Of a stretch of DNA of 64,000 bases, positions 1-8,965 are shown piece by piece; the first letter of the stretch is position 1, and each line of letters begins with the position of its first letter. This DNA comes from Roseobacter denitrificans OCh 114 (GTDB lineage Bacteria; Pseudomonadota; Alphaproteobacteria; Rhodobacterales; Rhodobacteraceae). The notes beneath the pieces are model-generated. The model had not been told where the DNA came from, ran no database searches, and saw only the letters and a list, made by a program, of their open reading frames with translations. The stretch is taken from contig NC_008209.1 of the NCBI RefSeq assembly GCF_000014045.1, forward strand, positions 2,007,001-2,071,000. Reading direction: 5' to 3'. Position numbers and translations under genes: made by a program.

Positions 1-65
1 AGGGGCCTTTTCTTTTGTGCGCCGTTTCTGCATCCTGCCGTCAAATCCAAAAGCGGAGGCGGACA

Positions 66-677
66 ATGCCAGCACTGATGCCCACAGAGTTTCGCGGCCA
101 TGTGAAATGGCTGGGGCGCGTGATCAATACGCAGGAAACGCTGCGATCCGAAACCTTGCAGTCCGCGATGTTGACGTTTTCCGGCATTGAAGGCGAATGC
201 CATGGTGGCCTGACCCGGCCTGCCTGCGTGCGCACCGAGGCGCAGTATCCGCAGGGCACCGAAATTCGGAACGTGCGCCAGCTCAGTATTTTATCGCAAG
301 AGGAGTTGGACGCGATCGCGCGTGACATGGGCATGCCCGACATTGACCCGGCGTGGCTCGGGGCATCTATGGTCATCGCGGGCATTCCCGATTTCAGCCA
401 TATTCCACCCTCGTCGCGCCTGCAGGTCCAAAGCGGTGCCAGCATCGTGGTGGATATGGAAAACCGACCCTGTATTTATCCCGGACGAGAGATTGAAAAG
501 GACCGTCCCGGCTTAGGTCCAAAATTCAAACCTGCCGCAAAAAACCGGCGCGGTGTGACGGCTTGGGTCGAACGTGAAGGGTCGGTATCAGTGGGAGACA
601 CCCTGCGCCTGCATATACCGGATCAGCCAGTTTGGCAGATGTTGGGAGAGGCGCGCGGTCAAAACCCCGCATTCTAG
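66..677 (+). CDS. MOSC domain-containing protein
   Basis: A 203-residue protein of the MOSC (molybdenum cofactor sulfurase C-terminal) superfamily. These domains bind or transfer sulfur or cofactor ligands; the exact substrate of this single-domain form is unknown. Visible marks are RQLSIL near residue 71, an LGAS...AGIPDFS segment near 98-111 where the family carries its LGEN-like block, and NRPCIYPGREI with the conserved Cys136, followed by the RRGVTAWVEREG strand. The start at 66 is preferred over an upstream frame extension because GGAGG lies at 55-59, six bases before the ATG. It reads toward an empty 464-bp region and then the hypothetical gene before folD. Cytoplasmic, with no signal peptide or membrane segment. 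Confidence 0.85.
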   Translation: MPALMPTEFRGHVKWLGRVINTQETLRSETLQSAMLTFSGIEGECHGGLTRPACVRTEAQYPQGTEIRNVRQLSILSQEELDAIARDMGMPDIDPAWLGASMVIAGIPDFSHIPPSSRLQVQSGASIVVDMENRPCIYPGREIEKDRPGLGPKFKPAAKNRRGVTAWVEREGSVSVGDTLRLHIPDQPVWQMLGEARGQNPAF

Positions 678-1141
678 CGCGTGGGGGGCGCCTGTCAGGC
701 GTTGTTTCCACCAGGACAGGAAAATGTTGTGCCGGCGCAGTGGTTGGTCAACTTGGCGCAGGGTCGTCAAATGGCGATCTGGTCGTTGCTCTCCCCATCG
801 CTCCCATGCCCGCGGGCGAAGATGAATCCACGTTTTTGCCCTTCTTTGCGATGCTGGAACAGGACAGTCAGCGCGGCCGCTGCCTGCATGCGCAAGGGCC
901 CGATCTTTGGCGGGAAGAGGCGCATTGCAGGGGGTGACAGCGCACGGGTTCTCCCGATGCGTAACTGTCAAAGGTGTTCCATGCCCCGCACGCACCGCTT
1001 GCTACCGCGTTCAAACTGGAGGTCAGGGGTCAGCGTCGCGTGGGATCACAGAGCCATAAAGACAGGACGGTGCGCGTTTTACCTTGCTCGCAGTACAGTT
1101 GTTGGGCAGTCTGAACGCCTGAGGAGCGGAAAGGAACCACG
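678..1141. other. 464-bp region without a convincing gene
   Basis: Three overlapping plus-strand frames and one minus-strand frame are open here. Their translations are rich in Arg, Cys, Trp and Ser, share no recognisable domain, and none has a good ribosome binding site. No frame runs cleanly across the gap. The region is unusually long for this densely packed window. It may hold regulatory sequence for the next gene or the remains of a decayed gene; I cannot tell which. An AGGAGCGGAAAGGAACCACG stretch just before 1142 serves as the ribosome binding region of the next gene. Confidence 0.4.
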
Positions 1142-1612
1142 ATGATCAGATGGATCGCTTTTGTTGCGGCCCTGTTGCTTGCGGGCGGCGCGGTGGCTGA
1201 GGACCGGTATGCCGGGTATTACTATCCCCGGGTGACGACCTCAGAGACATTTGATCGGGTTGTGCGCAGTTCGGAAGGTACGAGCAAAAGTGTGCGGATC
1301 GACTTTGTGAACGTATTGACCAAAGCGCAACTGGAAGCGCCGGAAAGCCCGCGCTTTGTCTTTTTCACAAAGGGCGAGGGGGCGGATACGCTGATCCTTG
1401 TGGCCCTTGATGATGACGTGTTTTCAACCATTTACCGTGCGCGTGCCATCCTTGCGCAACTGACGGTCAGTGTCCGGCAAGGGGGGTATTTCCGTCAGGA
1501 AGACCTGCAGTATGTCGTCACATTTTACGATCTTTTACAGTTGCTGGCCTTTGATGAGTTGATCATCAGTGACGGTCAAAACTGGGCCCACCGGGTCGAT
1601 TTCATCAGATGA
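1142..1612 (+). CDS. conserved hypothetical exported protein
   Basis: A 156-residue protein of unknown function. Residues 1-19 ([19 protein letters not shown]) form a typical signal peptide with an AVA cleavage site, so the mature 137-residue protein should be periplasmic. The mature part starts with Tyr-rich sequence ([11 protein letters not shown]) and then looks like a mixed alpha/beta domain without cysteines or an obvious active site. The start has AAGGAACC upstream at a good distance. Its stop codon overlaps the region just before folD (16 bases separate them), so the two genes are probably co-transcribed. A connection with folate metabolism is not implied by anything in the protein. 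I do not recognise the family well enough to name it. Confidence 0.75.
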   Translation: MIRWIAFVAALLLAGGAVAEDRYAGYYYPRVTTSETFDRVVRSSEGTSKSVRIDFVNVLTKAQLEAPESPRFVFFTKGEGADTLILVALDDDVFSTIYRARAILAQLTVSVRQGGYFRQEDLQYVVTFYDLLQLLAFDELIISDGQNWAHRVDFIR

Positions 1613-1626
1613 CGGAAGGGTCAGAT

Positions 1627-2529
1627 ATGTCAGCTACGCTCATTGATGGCAAAGCCTTTGCCGCGCGCGTGCGCGCGCAGGTCGCAGAGCATGTAACGCG
1701 GCTCAAGGCCGACCACGGGATCACACCGGGCCTGGCGGTTGTGCTTGTTGGGCAAGACCCGGCAAGTCAGGTCTACGTGCGTTCCAAGGGCAAACAGACC
1801 ACCGAGGTGGGGATGAAATCGGTTGAGCATAAGCTGGATGCCGACACCTCGGAAACGGATTTGCTGGCGGTTGTGGATCAATTGAACAAGGATCCTGACA
1901 TCCACGGCATTCTGGTGCAACTGCCCTTGCCGGGGCACCTGGACGAGGATCTCGTGATCAATTCGATTGCGCCGGAAAAGGACGTCGATGGCTTTCACAT
2001 CTCGAACGTGGGGCTGTTGGGCACGGGACAGAAAAGCATGGTGCCCTGCACGCCGCTGGGCTGTCTGATGATGCTGCGGGATTATCATGGTTCCCTCTTG
2101 GGGATGGATGCGGTCGTCGTGGGACGTTCGAATATTGTCGGCAAACCGATGGCGCAGCTTTTGCTGGGTGATAGTTGCACCGTGACCATTGCCCATAGCC
2201 GCACCAAGGACCTTGCGGATGTCGTGCGCCGCGCCGACATTGTCGTGGCGGCGGTGGGGCGGCCCGAAATGGTGCCGGGGGATTGGATCAAACCCGGCGC
2301 GACGGTGATAGATGTGGGCATCAACCGTCTGGATGCGCCGGAAAAGGGCGAAGGCAAAACGCGCCTCGTGGGCGATGTGGATTTTGACAGCTGTGCGGCA
2401 GTTGCCGGGGCCATCACGCCTGTGCCCGGCGGTGTAGGGCCGATGACCATCGCCTGCCTGCTGGCCAATACGGTCACTGCCTGTTGTCGTGCAAACGGTC
2501 TTGAGGAACCCGAAGGGCTGACGGCTTAA
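1627..2529 (+). CDS. folD: bifunctional methylenetetrahydrofolate dehydrogenase/cyclohydrolase FolD
   Basis: A 300-residue cytoplasmic enzyme that interconverts 5,10-methylene-THF and 10-formyl-THF with NADP. It shows the family signatures: [14 protein letters not shown] near residue 50 with the catalytic Lys, the VQLPLPGHL segment, DVDGFH, the PCTPLGC block, the GRSNIVGKP nucleotide-binding turn and [11 protein letters not shown] near the C-terminus. The length is normal. An in-frame ATG six codons upstream at 1609 overlaps the preceding stop, but GGAAGGG lies properly only before the ATG at 1627, and FolD proteins normally begin close to the xIDGKAFA motif. The stop codon interlocks with that of the convergent thioesterase gene. 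Confidence 0.98.
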   Translation: MSATLIDGKAFAARVRAQVAEHVTRLKADHGITPGLAVVLVGQDPASQVYVRSKGKQTTEVGMKSVEHKLDADTSETDLLAVVDQLNKDPDIHGILVQLPLPGHLDEDLVINSIAPEKDVDGFHISNVGLLGTGQKSMVPCTPLGCLMMLRDYHGSLLGMDAVVVGRSNIVGKPMAQLLLGDSCTVTIAHSRTKDLADVVRRADIVVAAVGRPEMVPGDWIKPGATVIDVGINRLDAPEKGEGKTRLVGDVDFDSCAAVAGAITPVPGGVGPMTIACLLANTVTACCRANGLEEPEGLTA

Positions 2530-2963
2530 GCCGGATGCTTTGAGGTTGCGGGAACGGGCACCATCGTGCCCTGCAAGGCGGCGACGTGGCGTTCCTGTGC
2601 ACCGTTCATCGCATAGACATCCGCGGCGACGACGATCAACTGGCGGCCCGTCTTGATGATGCGGCCCTTTGCGATCAGATGGTCACCAAGCGCAGGGGCA
2701 AGCAGGTTGATTTTCATCTCGGCCGTCACAACCTCGCGGTCAAGGGGCAGGGTGGTCAGCGCCGCGTATCCTGCCGCGCTGTCCCCGATGGCAAAGGTCA
2801 GCCCGGCATGGGCAAACCCCTGTTGTTGCCGACTGCCCGGCAAGATCGGCGCTTTGATGGTGATCGCTGCCGGGGCGATGCTGGCCAGCTCCGCGCCGAG
2901 GGTGTGCATCATGCTTTGCGCTTCAAAACTGCGTTGAATGCGGTTCAATTCGGCTTGATCCAT
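2526..2963 (-). CDS. PaaI-family hotdog-fold thioesterase
   Basis: A 145-residue protein with the PaaI/4HBT hotdog thioesterase fold. Visible are the central helix segment around [22 protein letters not shown] (residues about 47-68), where the family holds HGG and an Asp, followed by the [16 protein letters not shown] strand pair typical of acyl-CoA thioesterases. The HGG position reads HAG here. The likely reaction is hydrolysis of an acyl- or aryl-CoA; the substrate is not predictable. The gene lies about 10 bp downstream of pdeM on the same strand, but its role there is probably unrelated. Its TAA overlaps the folD TAA on the opposite strand in a shared TTAA. Confidence 0.85.
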   Translation of the reverse strand: MDQAELNRIQRSFEAQSMMHTLGAELASIAPAAITIKAPILPGSRQQQGFAHAGLTFAIGDSAAGYAALTTLPLDREVVTAEMKINLLAPALGDHLIAKGRIIKTGRQLIVVAADVYAMNGAQERHVAALQGTMVPVPATSKHPA

Positions 2964-2972
2964 CGGTCTGTC

Positions 2973-3653
2973 CTATCGTGGCATCGGCACGCAAGTGGGC
3001 ACCGGACCAGTCAGAATTGCAAGAGCTTGCGGGCCCATCAGTTGGTTAAGGGCTTGGTGCTGTGTGTGAAGCCCGCCCGTATAGGTCCCGTAGGCAGGCA
3101 TCACGAGGCGCTTTTCATCCATCAGAAAGGCCCGGCGCGAGATCATCCGCCCGCGCGTCGCAAGCTGTACCTTGGGGTGATAATGTCCCGATACCTCAGC
3201 CTCTTGACCGGGGTCTGCGATATGGCGAAAGGTCAGCCCGCCTTGCTGCAGTTCACGCAGGTGTTGTCCACCCAGTTCAACCGGCCCCGGATCATGATTG
3301 CCCTCGATCCAGATCCAGCGCCGCCCTGCTTGCAGCCGCATCAGCCAGTGGCGATCCTCCTGCGCAAGGTTCTCTGCGGCGGTGACATCGTCAAAACTGT
3401 CCCCGAGACAGACAACCACGCGGGCATCGGTGCGCCCCAGATCTTCTGCCAGCCGCGCCAGCGTGTCGCGGGTCTCGTAGGGCGGCAGGGTTTGCCCGCT
3501 GCGCCGCGCCACCCGCTCGGATTTTCCCAGATGCAGATCGGAAACGCAGAGCAGTTCGGCGTCCGGCCAGAAAAGCGCGCCCGAAGGCATCGCCCAGAGC
3601 GTCACGCCACAAAAGGAGAATTCGTAGGAGTTCATGGTTTGTTCATCGCGCAC
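2973..3653 (-). CDS. pdeM: ligase-associated DNA damage response endonuclease PdeM
   Basis: A 226-residue metallophosphoesterase. The two-metal motifs appear in order: VSDLHLGKS near residue 36, CLGDSFDD near 81, EGNHDPG near 116 and SGHYHPK near 150. Family members act as nucleases/phosphodiesterases and usually sit with an ATP-dependent DNA ligase, a beta-CASP exonuclease and an Lhr-like helicase. Here only the helicase is adjacent, ending 21 bp upstream, so the two are probably one transcript. GGAG lies about six bases before the ATG at 3653; an internal ATG at 3635, nearer the usual family start, has no clear binding site, so the start is uncertain by six codons. Confidence 0.9.
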   Translation of the reverse strand: MRDEQTMNSYEFSFCGVTLWAMPSGALFWPDAELLCVSDLHLGKSERVARRSGQTLPPYETRDTLARLAEDLGRTDARVVVCLGDSFDDVTAAENLAQEDRHWLMRLQAGRRWIWIEGNHDPGPVELGGQHLRELQQGGLTFRHIADPGQEAEVSGHYHPKVQLATRGRMISRRAFLMDEKRLVMPAYGTYTGGLHTQHQALNQLMGPQALAILTGPVPTCVPMPR

Positions 3654-3674
3654 TCCGGCGGTCTTGACAAGGGG

Positions 3675-6128
3675 TTACCAGCCCACGCGCCATTTCGGCT
3701 TGTCGCTCGGCGGCGGTGTGATCTGTGCCAGACCTGCCGCATTCATCAGACGCTCGGCCTCTTCGGCGAGCAGCCGCTCCTCGGCAGCGCCCTTGACGGG
3801 AACGCGGCCCATTTCCAACAGCATCGGTGCGGCGAGCGGGCTGACGCGGGGCAGGGTCACATGGTCGATCCGGCCCGCGACACGCTCTGCCATCTCCCTG
3901 ATCCGGCCAAAATCGACCAGACCGCGCAGCGCCTCCTCGCGGGTGACGTCCAGCAACAGATGTTCGGGGTCATATTTTTGCAATGTGTCGTAAAGAATAT
4001 CCGAACTGAAGGTCGCCTGCCGGCCTGTCTTGCGCGCCGATGGCGTGTTGCGTTGGATCAGACCGGCGATTGTCGCGCTGGCGCGAAAGGTCCGTTTCAT
4101 GACGGCGTTGCCTGCCAGCCAGGTTTCCAGCCCGGTTTCAAGCGCTTCGAGATCAAACAGCGGTGCGGGGTCCGTCACAGGTTGCAGCCCCCAGATCAGC
4201 GTCGCGTAATCTGTCGCGACAAATCCCAGCGGGTCGAGCCCCATCTCCTCCATGCGTTTGGTCAGCAAAAGGCCAAGGGTCTGTTGCCCGTTTCGCCCCG
4301 CAAAGCCATAGACGACGGTCTGCGCGCGTCCGTCGTGGGCAAAGCTTTCGATCAGCAAACGGCCCGGCGCGGGCAATTGGCTGCGTTCGCGCTGTAGCGC
4401 CAGCCAATCGGCGGTATGTGCGGGCAGATAGGGCCAGGCGGTGTCCTGAAATATTTCGACAACGCGGGCACTGAGCTGCGTGGAGGTTGCGAATTTCGTT
4501 CCGAGGAACGTGGCAACCTTGGGCTTCTTGGCAGCGTTGCGGCTGACCTCGACGGTCATTTCGCGCAATCCCTCATAGCGCACGATCTGCCCGCCGATCA
4601 GAAAGGTATCGCCGGGTGTCAGTGTTGCGGCAAAGCCTTCCTCGATCTCGCCCAGAGGTTTGCCGCCACGGCTGCGTTGCAAGCGTACTTTCAGCGTGTC
4701 CGTGTCCTGTATCGTGCCGATGTTCATGCGGATTTTCTGTGCGGCGCGCGGGTCGCGCAGGTGCCACAACCCATCGGCATTCTGCATCAGACGTTGCCAT
4801 TGATCATAGGCGCGCAGCGCGTATCCGCCCGTCGCACAGAAGGTCAGACATTCATCGAATTCCGCGCGCGTAAGGTCAGCGTAGGCCCCGACGGTGATCA
4901 CTTCACCATAAAGCGCATCCGCGTCAAATGGTCCGGCGCAGGCGGTGATGAGGATATGTTGGCACAAGACATCACGCGGCCCGCGCCCGCGCGGCTCACC
5001 ATCAAGCTGCCCGGCGTAAACCGCATCCAGAGCGGCATGGCATTCGACAACTTCAAACCGGTTCGCAGGCACGAGCAGCGCCTTGGAGGGGGCGTTGTAA
5101 CGGTGATTGGCGCGTCCGATCCGCTGCACCAGACGTTTGACGTTCTTGGGCGCGCCGATCTGTATGACCAGGTCCACATCGCCCCAGTCGATCCCCAGAT
5201 CGAGGCTGCCGGTGCAGACAATCGCGCGCAGATCGCCGCGCACCATCGCCGCTTCGACCTTTTCGCGCTGTTGGCGGTCCAGCGATCCGTGATGGATGCC
5301 GATCGGCAAGCCCTCCTCATTGGCAAGCCACAGGTTATGAAAGAAAATCTCGGCCTGCGCGCGGGTATTGTGAAAGATCAGCGTTGTTTGATGCGCCTTG
5401 ATCTGCTCAAGCACTGCCGGAATGGCATAGGCCGCATTGCCCCCCGCCCAAGGCGGCGCCTTGGGCGTGGTCAGCATCGAGATATCTGGGGCCGGGCCGG
5501 GGTCGGCCTGCAAAATCTCGCACGGGTCGGGGTGTTTTGCCAGCAGGCGCGCGATGGCCTGCGGATCATCCACAGTCGCGGACAACCCGACCCGGCGCAG
5601 GTCCGGGCAAAGCCGCTGCAACCGCGCAAGTGCGAGCATCAACTGATCGCCGCGTTTGGATTCTGCCAGCGCGTGGATTTCATCCACAACAACGCGCCGC
5701 AGCCCTTTAAACATGCGCGGTGCGTCCTCGTAACTGGTCAGCAACGCAAGGCTTTCGGGTGTTGTCAGCAGAATATGCGGCGGGTCAGCGCGCTGGCGTT
5801 TCTTGCGCGCGGCTGATGTGTCGCCTGTTCGGTCCTCAACCCGGATGGGCAGGTCCATCTCAGTCACAGGGGTTGTCAGGTTGCGCTTTATGTCTGCCGC
5901 CAGGGCTTTGAGAGGAGAGATGTAAAGCGTGTGCAATCCATCCCGTGGCGCAGTGGCCAGATCAATCAGCGTTGGCAGGAAACCCGCCAATGTCTTGCCG
6001 CCGCCCGTCGGCGCAATGAGCAGTAACGCCGGATCATGCGCGCGCGCCAGCATGTCAAGCTGGTGCGGATGGATTTGCCAGCCCTTCGAGGCGAACCAAT
6101 CGGTGAATTTCTGCGGCACGCCGGTCAT
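3675..6128 (-). CDS. ligase-associated DNA damage response DEXH-box helicase (Lhr-like)
   Basis: An 817-residue superfamily 2 helicase. Motifs run in order: PTGGGKT (Walker A) near residue 45, ISPLKALAAD, LLTTPESLALL, VVVDEIHAL (DEIH, motif II) near 145, GLSATVDDP (motif III), then in the second RecA domain HHGSLDRQQR, CTGSLDLGIDWG and RIGRANHR (motif VI). An Lhr-type winged-helix and C-terminal domain follow. Family members are predicted to unwind DNA in a repair set with PdeM, a ligase and an exonuclease. The start at 6128 matches family length and follows the stop of the upstream ATPase gene; a longer frame to 6281 overlaps that gene and has no family match. Function in this strain is by homology. 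Confidence 0.92.
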   Translation of the reverse strand: MTGVPQKFTDWFASKGWQIHPHQLDMLARAHDPALLLIAPTGGGKTLAGFLPTLIDLATAPRDGLHTLYISPLKALAADIKRNLTTPVTEMDLPIRVEDRTGDTSAARKKRQRADPPHILLTTPESLALLTSYEDAPRMFKGLRRVVVDEIHALAESKRGDQLMLALARLQRLCPDLRRVGLSATVDDPQAIARLLAKHPDPCEILQADPGPAPDISMLTTPKAPPWAGGNAAYAIPAVLEQIKAHQTTLIFHNTRAQAEIFFHNLWLANEEGLPIGIHHGSLDRQQREKVEAAMVRGDLRAIVCTGSLDLGIDWGDVDLVIQIGAPKNVKRLVQRIGRANHRYNAPSKALLVPANRFEVVECHAALDAVYAGQLDGEPRGRGPRDVLCQHILITACAGPFDADALYGEVITVGAYADLTRAEFDECLTFCATGGYALRAYDQWQRLMQNADGLWHLRDPRAAQKIRMNIGTIQDTDTLKVRLQRSRGGKPLGEIEEGFAATLTPGDTFLIGGQIVRYEGLREMTVEVSRNAAKKPKVATFLGTKFATSTQLSARVVEIFQDTAWPYLPAHTADWLALQRERSQLPAPGRLLIESFAHDGRAQTVVYGFAGRNGQQTLGLLLTKRMEEMGLDPLGFVATDYATLIWGLQPVTDPAPLFDLEALETGLETWLAGNAVMKRTFRASATIAGLIQRNTPSARKTGRQATFSSDILYDTLQKYDPEHLLLDVTREEALRGLVDFGRIREMAERVAGRIDHVTLPRVSPLAAPMLLEMGRVPVKGAAEERLLAEEAERLMNAAGLAQITPPPSDKPKWRVGW

Positions 6129-6184
6129 GGCCAGACTGTAGTGCCAGGCAGCGCAACGGCCAATACCACGCTGCGTTTCTGACC

Positions 6185-7540
6185 CTATTTGACGATTTTT
6201 TCGCTTTTGACGAACATATTCGCCCATGCACGATCCAACAGGTCGGGCCGCATCTGATAGGGGATGCCTTCGAATTCGCAAATCGCGATCATCTGGTCGA
6301 TCAGGAATATCGGCTGGTAGTTGGCGTACACATTGTCGATTTCCGGGTATTTCACCTTGAGCAAATGCTCAAGGGTCGCCTCATCCAGCGGCATGCCGCG
6401 TTTCTTGGCCATCATGGCAAAGATCTTGAGGAAGCTCTCCTGATCCGGGCCGTCGATCTTGATCTTGAAAAAGATCCGCCGCAGGGCCGCCTGATCGAAA
6501 ATCTCGTTGGGGTGAAAGTTCGTGGAAAAGATCACCAGCGTATCGAAGGGCACTTCGAACTTTTCGCCTGATTGCAGCGCGAGGATGTCCTTGCCTTCTT
6601 CCAGCGGCACAATCCAGCGGTTCACAAGCGCTTGGGGCGGTTCTGCCTGTCGGCCAAGGTCGTCCACGATGAAAATACCGCCCGTCGATTTCAATTGCAG
6701 CGGGGCCTGATAGGTGCGCGCGGTGGGGTTGTAGACCAGATCCAGCATATTGAGCGACAGTTCGCCACCCGTGATCACCGTCGGGCGTTCGCATTTTACA
6801 TAGCGTTTGTCATACCGCGTGCGGCGGCGCAGGCAGGTGGGGTCTTCGGCCTCGTCCGCCACGGCCACATGCACGATGGGATCATAAACGGTGATGACCT
6901 GTCCTGCGTATTCGATGGCGCGCGGCACATAGACCTGATCCCCCAGCGCGTCGCGAATGCCGTTTGAAATCGAGGATTTGCCGTTTCCGGGCGGGCCATA
7001 CATCAGGATCGAGCGGCCGGCGGATACCGCAGGACCAAGTTGGCCCAAGAGATCATTCGGCAGCACAAGATGCCCCATCGCATCGGTCAACTGACCTTTT
7101 GTGACCATGATGTTTCGGATCGACTGCCGTTTGACCTGTTCGCGGTAGACATCCAGCGGCACGGGCATCGGGCCGAAGTATTCAGATTGCGCCAGCGCAT
7201 CCAGCGCGCGCGCCTTGCCCTGTTCTGTCAGCTGATAGCCCATCTCGTTGCCGTTGTTGGCATTCAGCGTTCCGGTCGCTTCGAGCAGTTGCTGGCTGCG
7301 GGCAAGATCAACCAGTTCCTGCGTCACCGGGACGGGCAGGCAGACCGCCGCGCTGAGTTCGCTGACCACATCGACATTCTTGCGAAACATGGTCTTGAGG
7401 ATGATATCGCGCATCATCACGGTCGAAAGTTTCATATCCGCCAGTCGCATTGGGGCGGGCGGCGACATCACGTCGGTGGTGTGCATATTCATCTGGCGGA
7501 CCTTGCTTTCGTCATTCTCCGTGGGGCGTTTCGCGCCCAT
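6185..7540 (-). CDS. AAA ATPase linked to the Tad pilus locus
   Basis: A 451-residue AAA-type ATPase. The N-terminal 150 residues look like a helical, winged-helix-like region. The ATPase core follows with Walker A GPPGNGKSS near residue 188, Walker B FIVDDLG near 292, sensor-1 FSTNF and an arginine-rich ALRRIFFKI segment. No membrane segment is seen. The gene lies 33 bp downstream of cpaA on the same strand, so it is probably the last gene of the pilus transcript. It is not the TadA secretion ATPase, which is encoded separately at 11544. It could be a remodelling or quality-control ATPase for pilus assembly, but that is inference from position. The start may instead be the ATG at 7492, which gives MNMHTTDVMSPP. 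Confidence 0.82.
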   Translation of the reverse strand: MGAKRPTENDESKVRQMNMHTTDVMSPPAPMRLADMKLSTVMMRDIILKTMFRKNVDVVSELSAAVCLPVPVTQELVDLARSQQLLEATGTLNANNGNEMGYQLTEQGKARALDALAQSEYFGPMPVPLDVYREQVKRQSIRNIMVTKGQLTDAMGHLVLPNDLLGQLGPAVSAGRSILMYGPPGNGKSSISNGIRDALGDQVYVPRAIEYAGQVITVYDPIVHVAVADEAEDPTCLRRRTRYDKRYVKCERPTVITGGELSLNMLDLVYNPTARTYQAPLQLKSTGGIFIVDDLGRQAEPPQALVNRWIVPLEEGKDILALQSGEKFEVPFDTLVIFSTNFHPNEIFDQAALRRIFFKIKIDGPDQESFLKIFAMMAKKRGMPLDEATLEHLLKVKYPEIDNVYANYQPIFLIDQMIAICEFEGIPYQMRPDLLDRAWANMFVKSEKIVK

Positions 7541-7573
7541 GACCCGTGGGATACAAAAGGAAAATGGCGTAAT

Positions 7574-8071
7574 TCAGGCACCATTGAGCGCGCAGAGGCA
7601 CAGATAAAGGGCGAGGGTGGGGCCAAGTGCGAGCCCGAGGGGAAAGCGTTTGTCTTGTGACCAGCTGACCCAGTCGGGCGCGAGGTTGCGCAGTCGGCTC
7701 GCGCGCGCACCGCGATGCGTGATCAGGGCCGCCAAAAGGATGCAGGTGAAAAGCAACACAACGCGGGGCAGGTCGCCCGGTGCGATATAGGGCGCGGCGA
7801 AGGCGATGAATTTCGCATCCCCCGCCCCCATCGCCCCGATGGCACTCAGCACAAATCCAACGCCCAAGGCGATGGCGAACTGCGCAAAGCCCCAAAGATA
7901 GACCTCAATGGAGGGCAGGACGAAAGGGCCAAGGATCACGTAAATGGCCCCCAGTGTGACAACCGCCTTGTTGGTGATTTTCATCCGGGCCAGATCGGTA
8001 TAGGCGACATAAAGGCACAGCGGCAGCACAAAGGGCAGGAACCACAGTGCGGCCGTTGATGAAAATGCCAT
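7574..8071 (-). CDS. cpaA: prepilin peptidase CpaA/TadV
   Basis: A 165-residue inner-membrane aspartyl protease with about five to six hydrophobic helices. It carries both catalytic aspartates of the type IV prepilin peptidase family: Asp26 in AYTDLARMKI and Asp85 in GAGDAK. The enzyme cuts the short basic leader of Flp pilins after glycine. The short single-domain form without an N-methyltransferase domain is normal for Tad systems. The predicted substrates are the two pilins at 17527 and 17835. It sits seven bases downstream of a TPR lipoprotein gene and upstream of the AAA ATPase gene in one minus-strand run. Confidence 0.93.
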   Translation of the reverse strand: MAFSSTAALWFLPFVLPLCLYVAYTDLARMKITNKAVVTLGAIYVILGPFVLPSIEVYLWGFAQFAIALGVGFVLSAIGAMGAGDAKFIAFAAPYIAPGDLPRVVLLFTCILLAALITHRGARASRLRNLAPDWVSWSQDKRFPLGLALGPTLALYLCLCALNGA

Positions 8072-8077
8072 GCCGCT

Positions 8078-8935
8078 TCAGCCGCTTCTTTCGAGGGCTT
8101 CCAGCGCACGCACGGCGGCGTCAAAGTGTTGGGGGTGCGTGTCAATCGCGTCGCGCAGCAGGCTCTTGCTGGTTTGAATGTCCCCCTGTCTGACCGCCGA
8201 AAGCGCCATCGTGTGCAGCAGTTGCGCGCGTTCGGATTGTGTCATCGGCACCACGGGCAGGGTGTATTTACGCTGTGCGCTTCGGGCCAGAACAAGGTTG
8301 TTTTTGGCTGTGAACAATGTGGGGTCCTGACGGATCGCTTGGCCAAACAGCTTCTCCGCGCCGGAAAAATCACCACGGGTCAGTTTGGAATAACCCCAGT
8401 TGTTGAAGGCACCGGCTGGCGTTGTGGTCAGCCCGATCGCTGTTTCGTAAAAACTGTCGGCTTTTCTCCACTCTTTGTTGGCGTCTGCCATCATTGCTTC
8501 GAGGCGGTAGCGTTTGAAGGTCTCATAGGTCGGGGGCACGGTATCCAGCACCTTTTCGGCGGTGTCCCAATCGCCACTGCGGATCAGCGCATCGGCGTAA
8601 TTCACGCTGTCTTCATGCGTTGAGTCTTTGAGTTCTGTGACTTTCTCCCATGCGCTGGCTGCTTCGGTAAAGCGTTTGGCGCGCACGAAAGACGTGGCAA
8701 GCCCGCGCCGCAAATCCAGCCTGTCCGGATCGCTTTTCAATGTCCGCTGGTAATATGAAATCGCTTCATTCGGGTCCGTCACCGTCAGCATGACTTCGGA
8801 CAGGTTGGTTTCATCAACCACGTTCACGTCCTGAAAGGCGCGCTCGACGGTTTCTTCATCTGTCTGCTTTGGGGCACAACCTGCAACAAGCAACGCGCCC
8901 GCAACGCAGGCGGGAAAAACGTAAGGGTGGCGCAT
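8078..8935 (-). CDS. TPR-repeat lipoprotein (TadD-like)
   Basis: A 285-residue lipoprotein. Residues 1-20 form a signal peptide ending in LLVAGC, so Cys20 should be lipidated. The rest is a run of tetratricopeptide repeats, recognisable by patterns such as AISYYQRTLKSDP and GAEKLFGQAIRQDP. TPR lipoproteins of the TadD type help assemble or localise the secretin in the outer membrane. This is the second TPR lipoprotein gene of the locus, following the shorter one at 8966. The ribosome binding site AAGGA lies seven bases before the ATG. Which of the two is the functional TadD cannot be decided from sequence. Confidence 0.85.
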   Translation of the reverse strand: MRHPYVFPACVAGALLVAGCAPKQTDEETVERAFQDVNVVDETNLSEVMLTVTDPNEAISYYQRTLKSDPDRLDLRRGLATSFVRAKRFTEAASAWEKVTELKDSTHEDSVNYADALIRSGDWDTAEKVLDTVPPTYETFKRYRLEAMMADANKEWRKADSFYETAIGLTTTPAGAFNNWGYSKLTRGDFSGAEKLFGQAIRQDPTLFTAKNNLVLARSAQRKYTLPVVPMTQSERAQLLHTMALSAVRQGDIQTSKSLLRDAIDTHPQHFDAAVRALEALERSG

Positions 8936-8965
8936 TTTTGCGTCCTTTTTCTGCTCTGGCCTCGT

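Noticed and set aside
681..1145. Plus-strand frame of 154 codons in the first large gap
   Set aside because: Composition is Arg/Ser/Cys-rich, the start has no binding site and no domain is seen; kept only as part of the unexplained gap.
2586..4397. Long plus-strand open frame of about 600 codons
   Set aside because: It is antisense to the thioesterase, pdeM and helicase genes, which have clear family motifs; the translation is Arg/His/Gln-rich without any domain.
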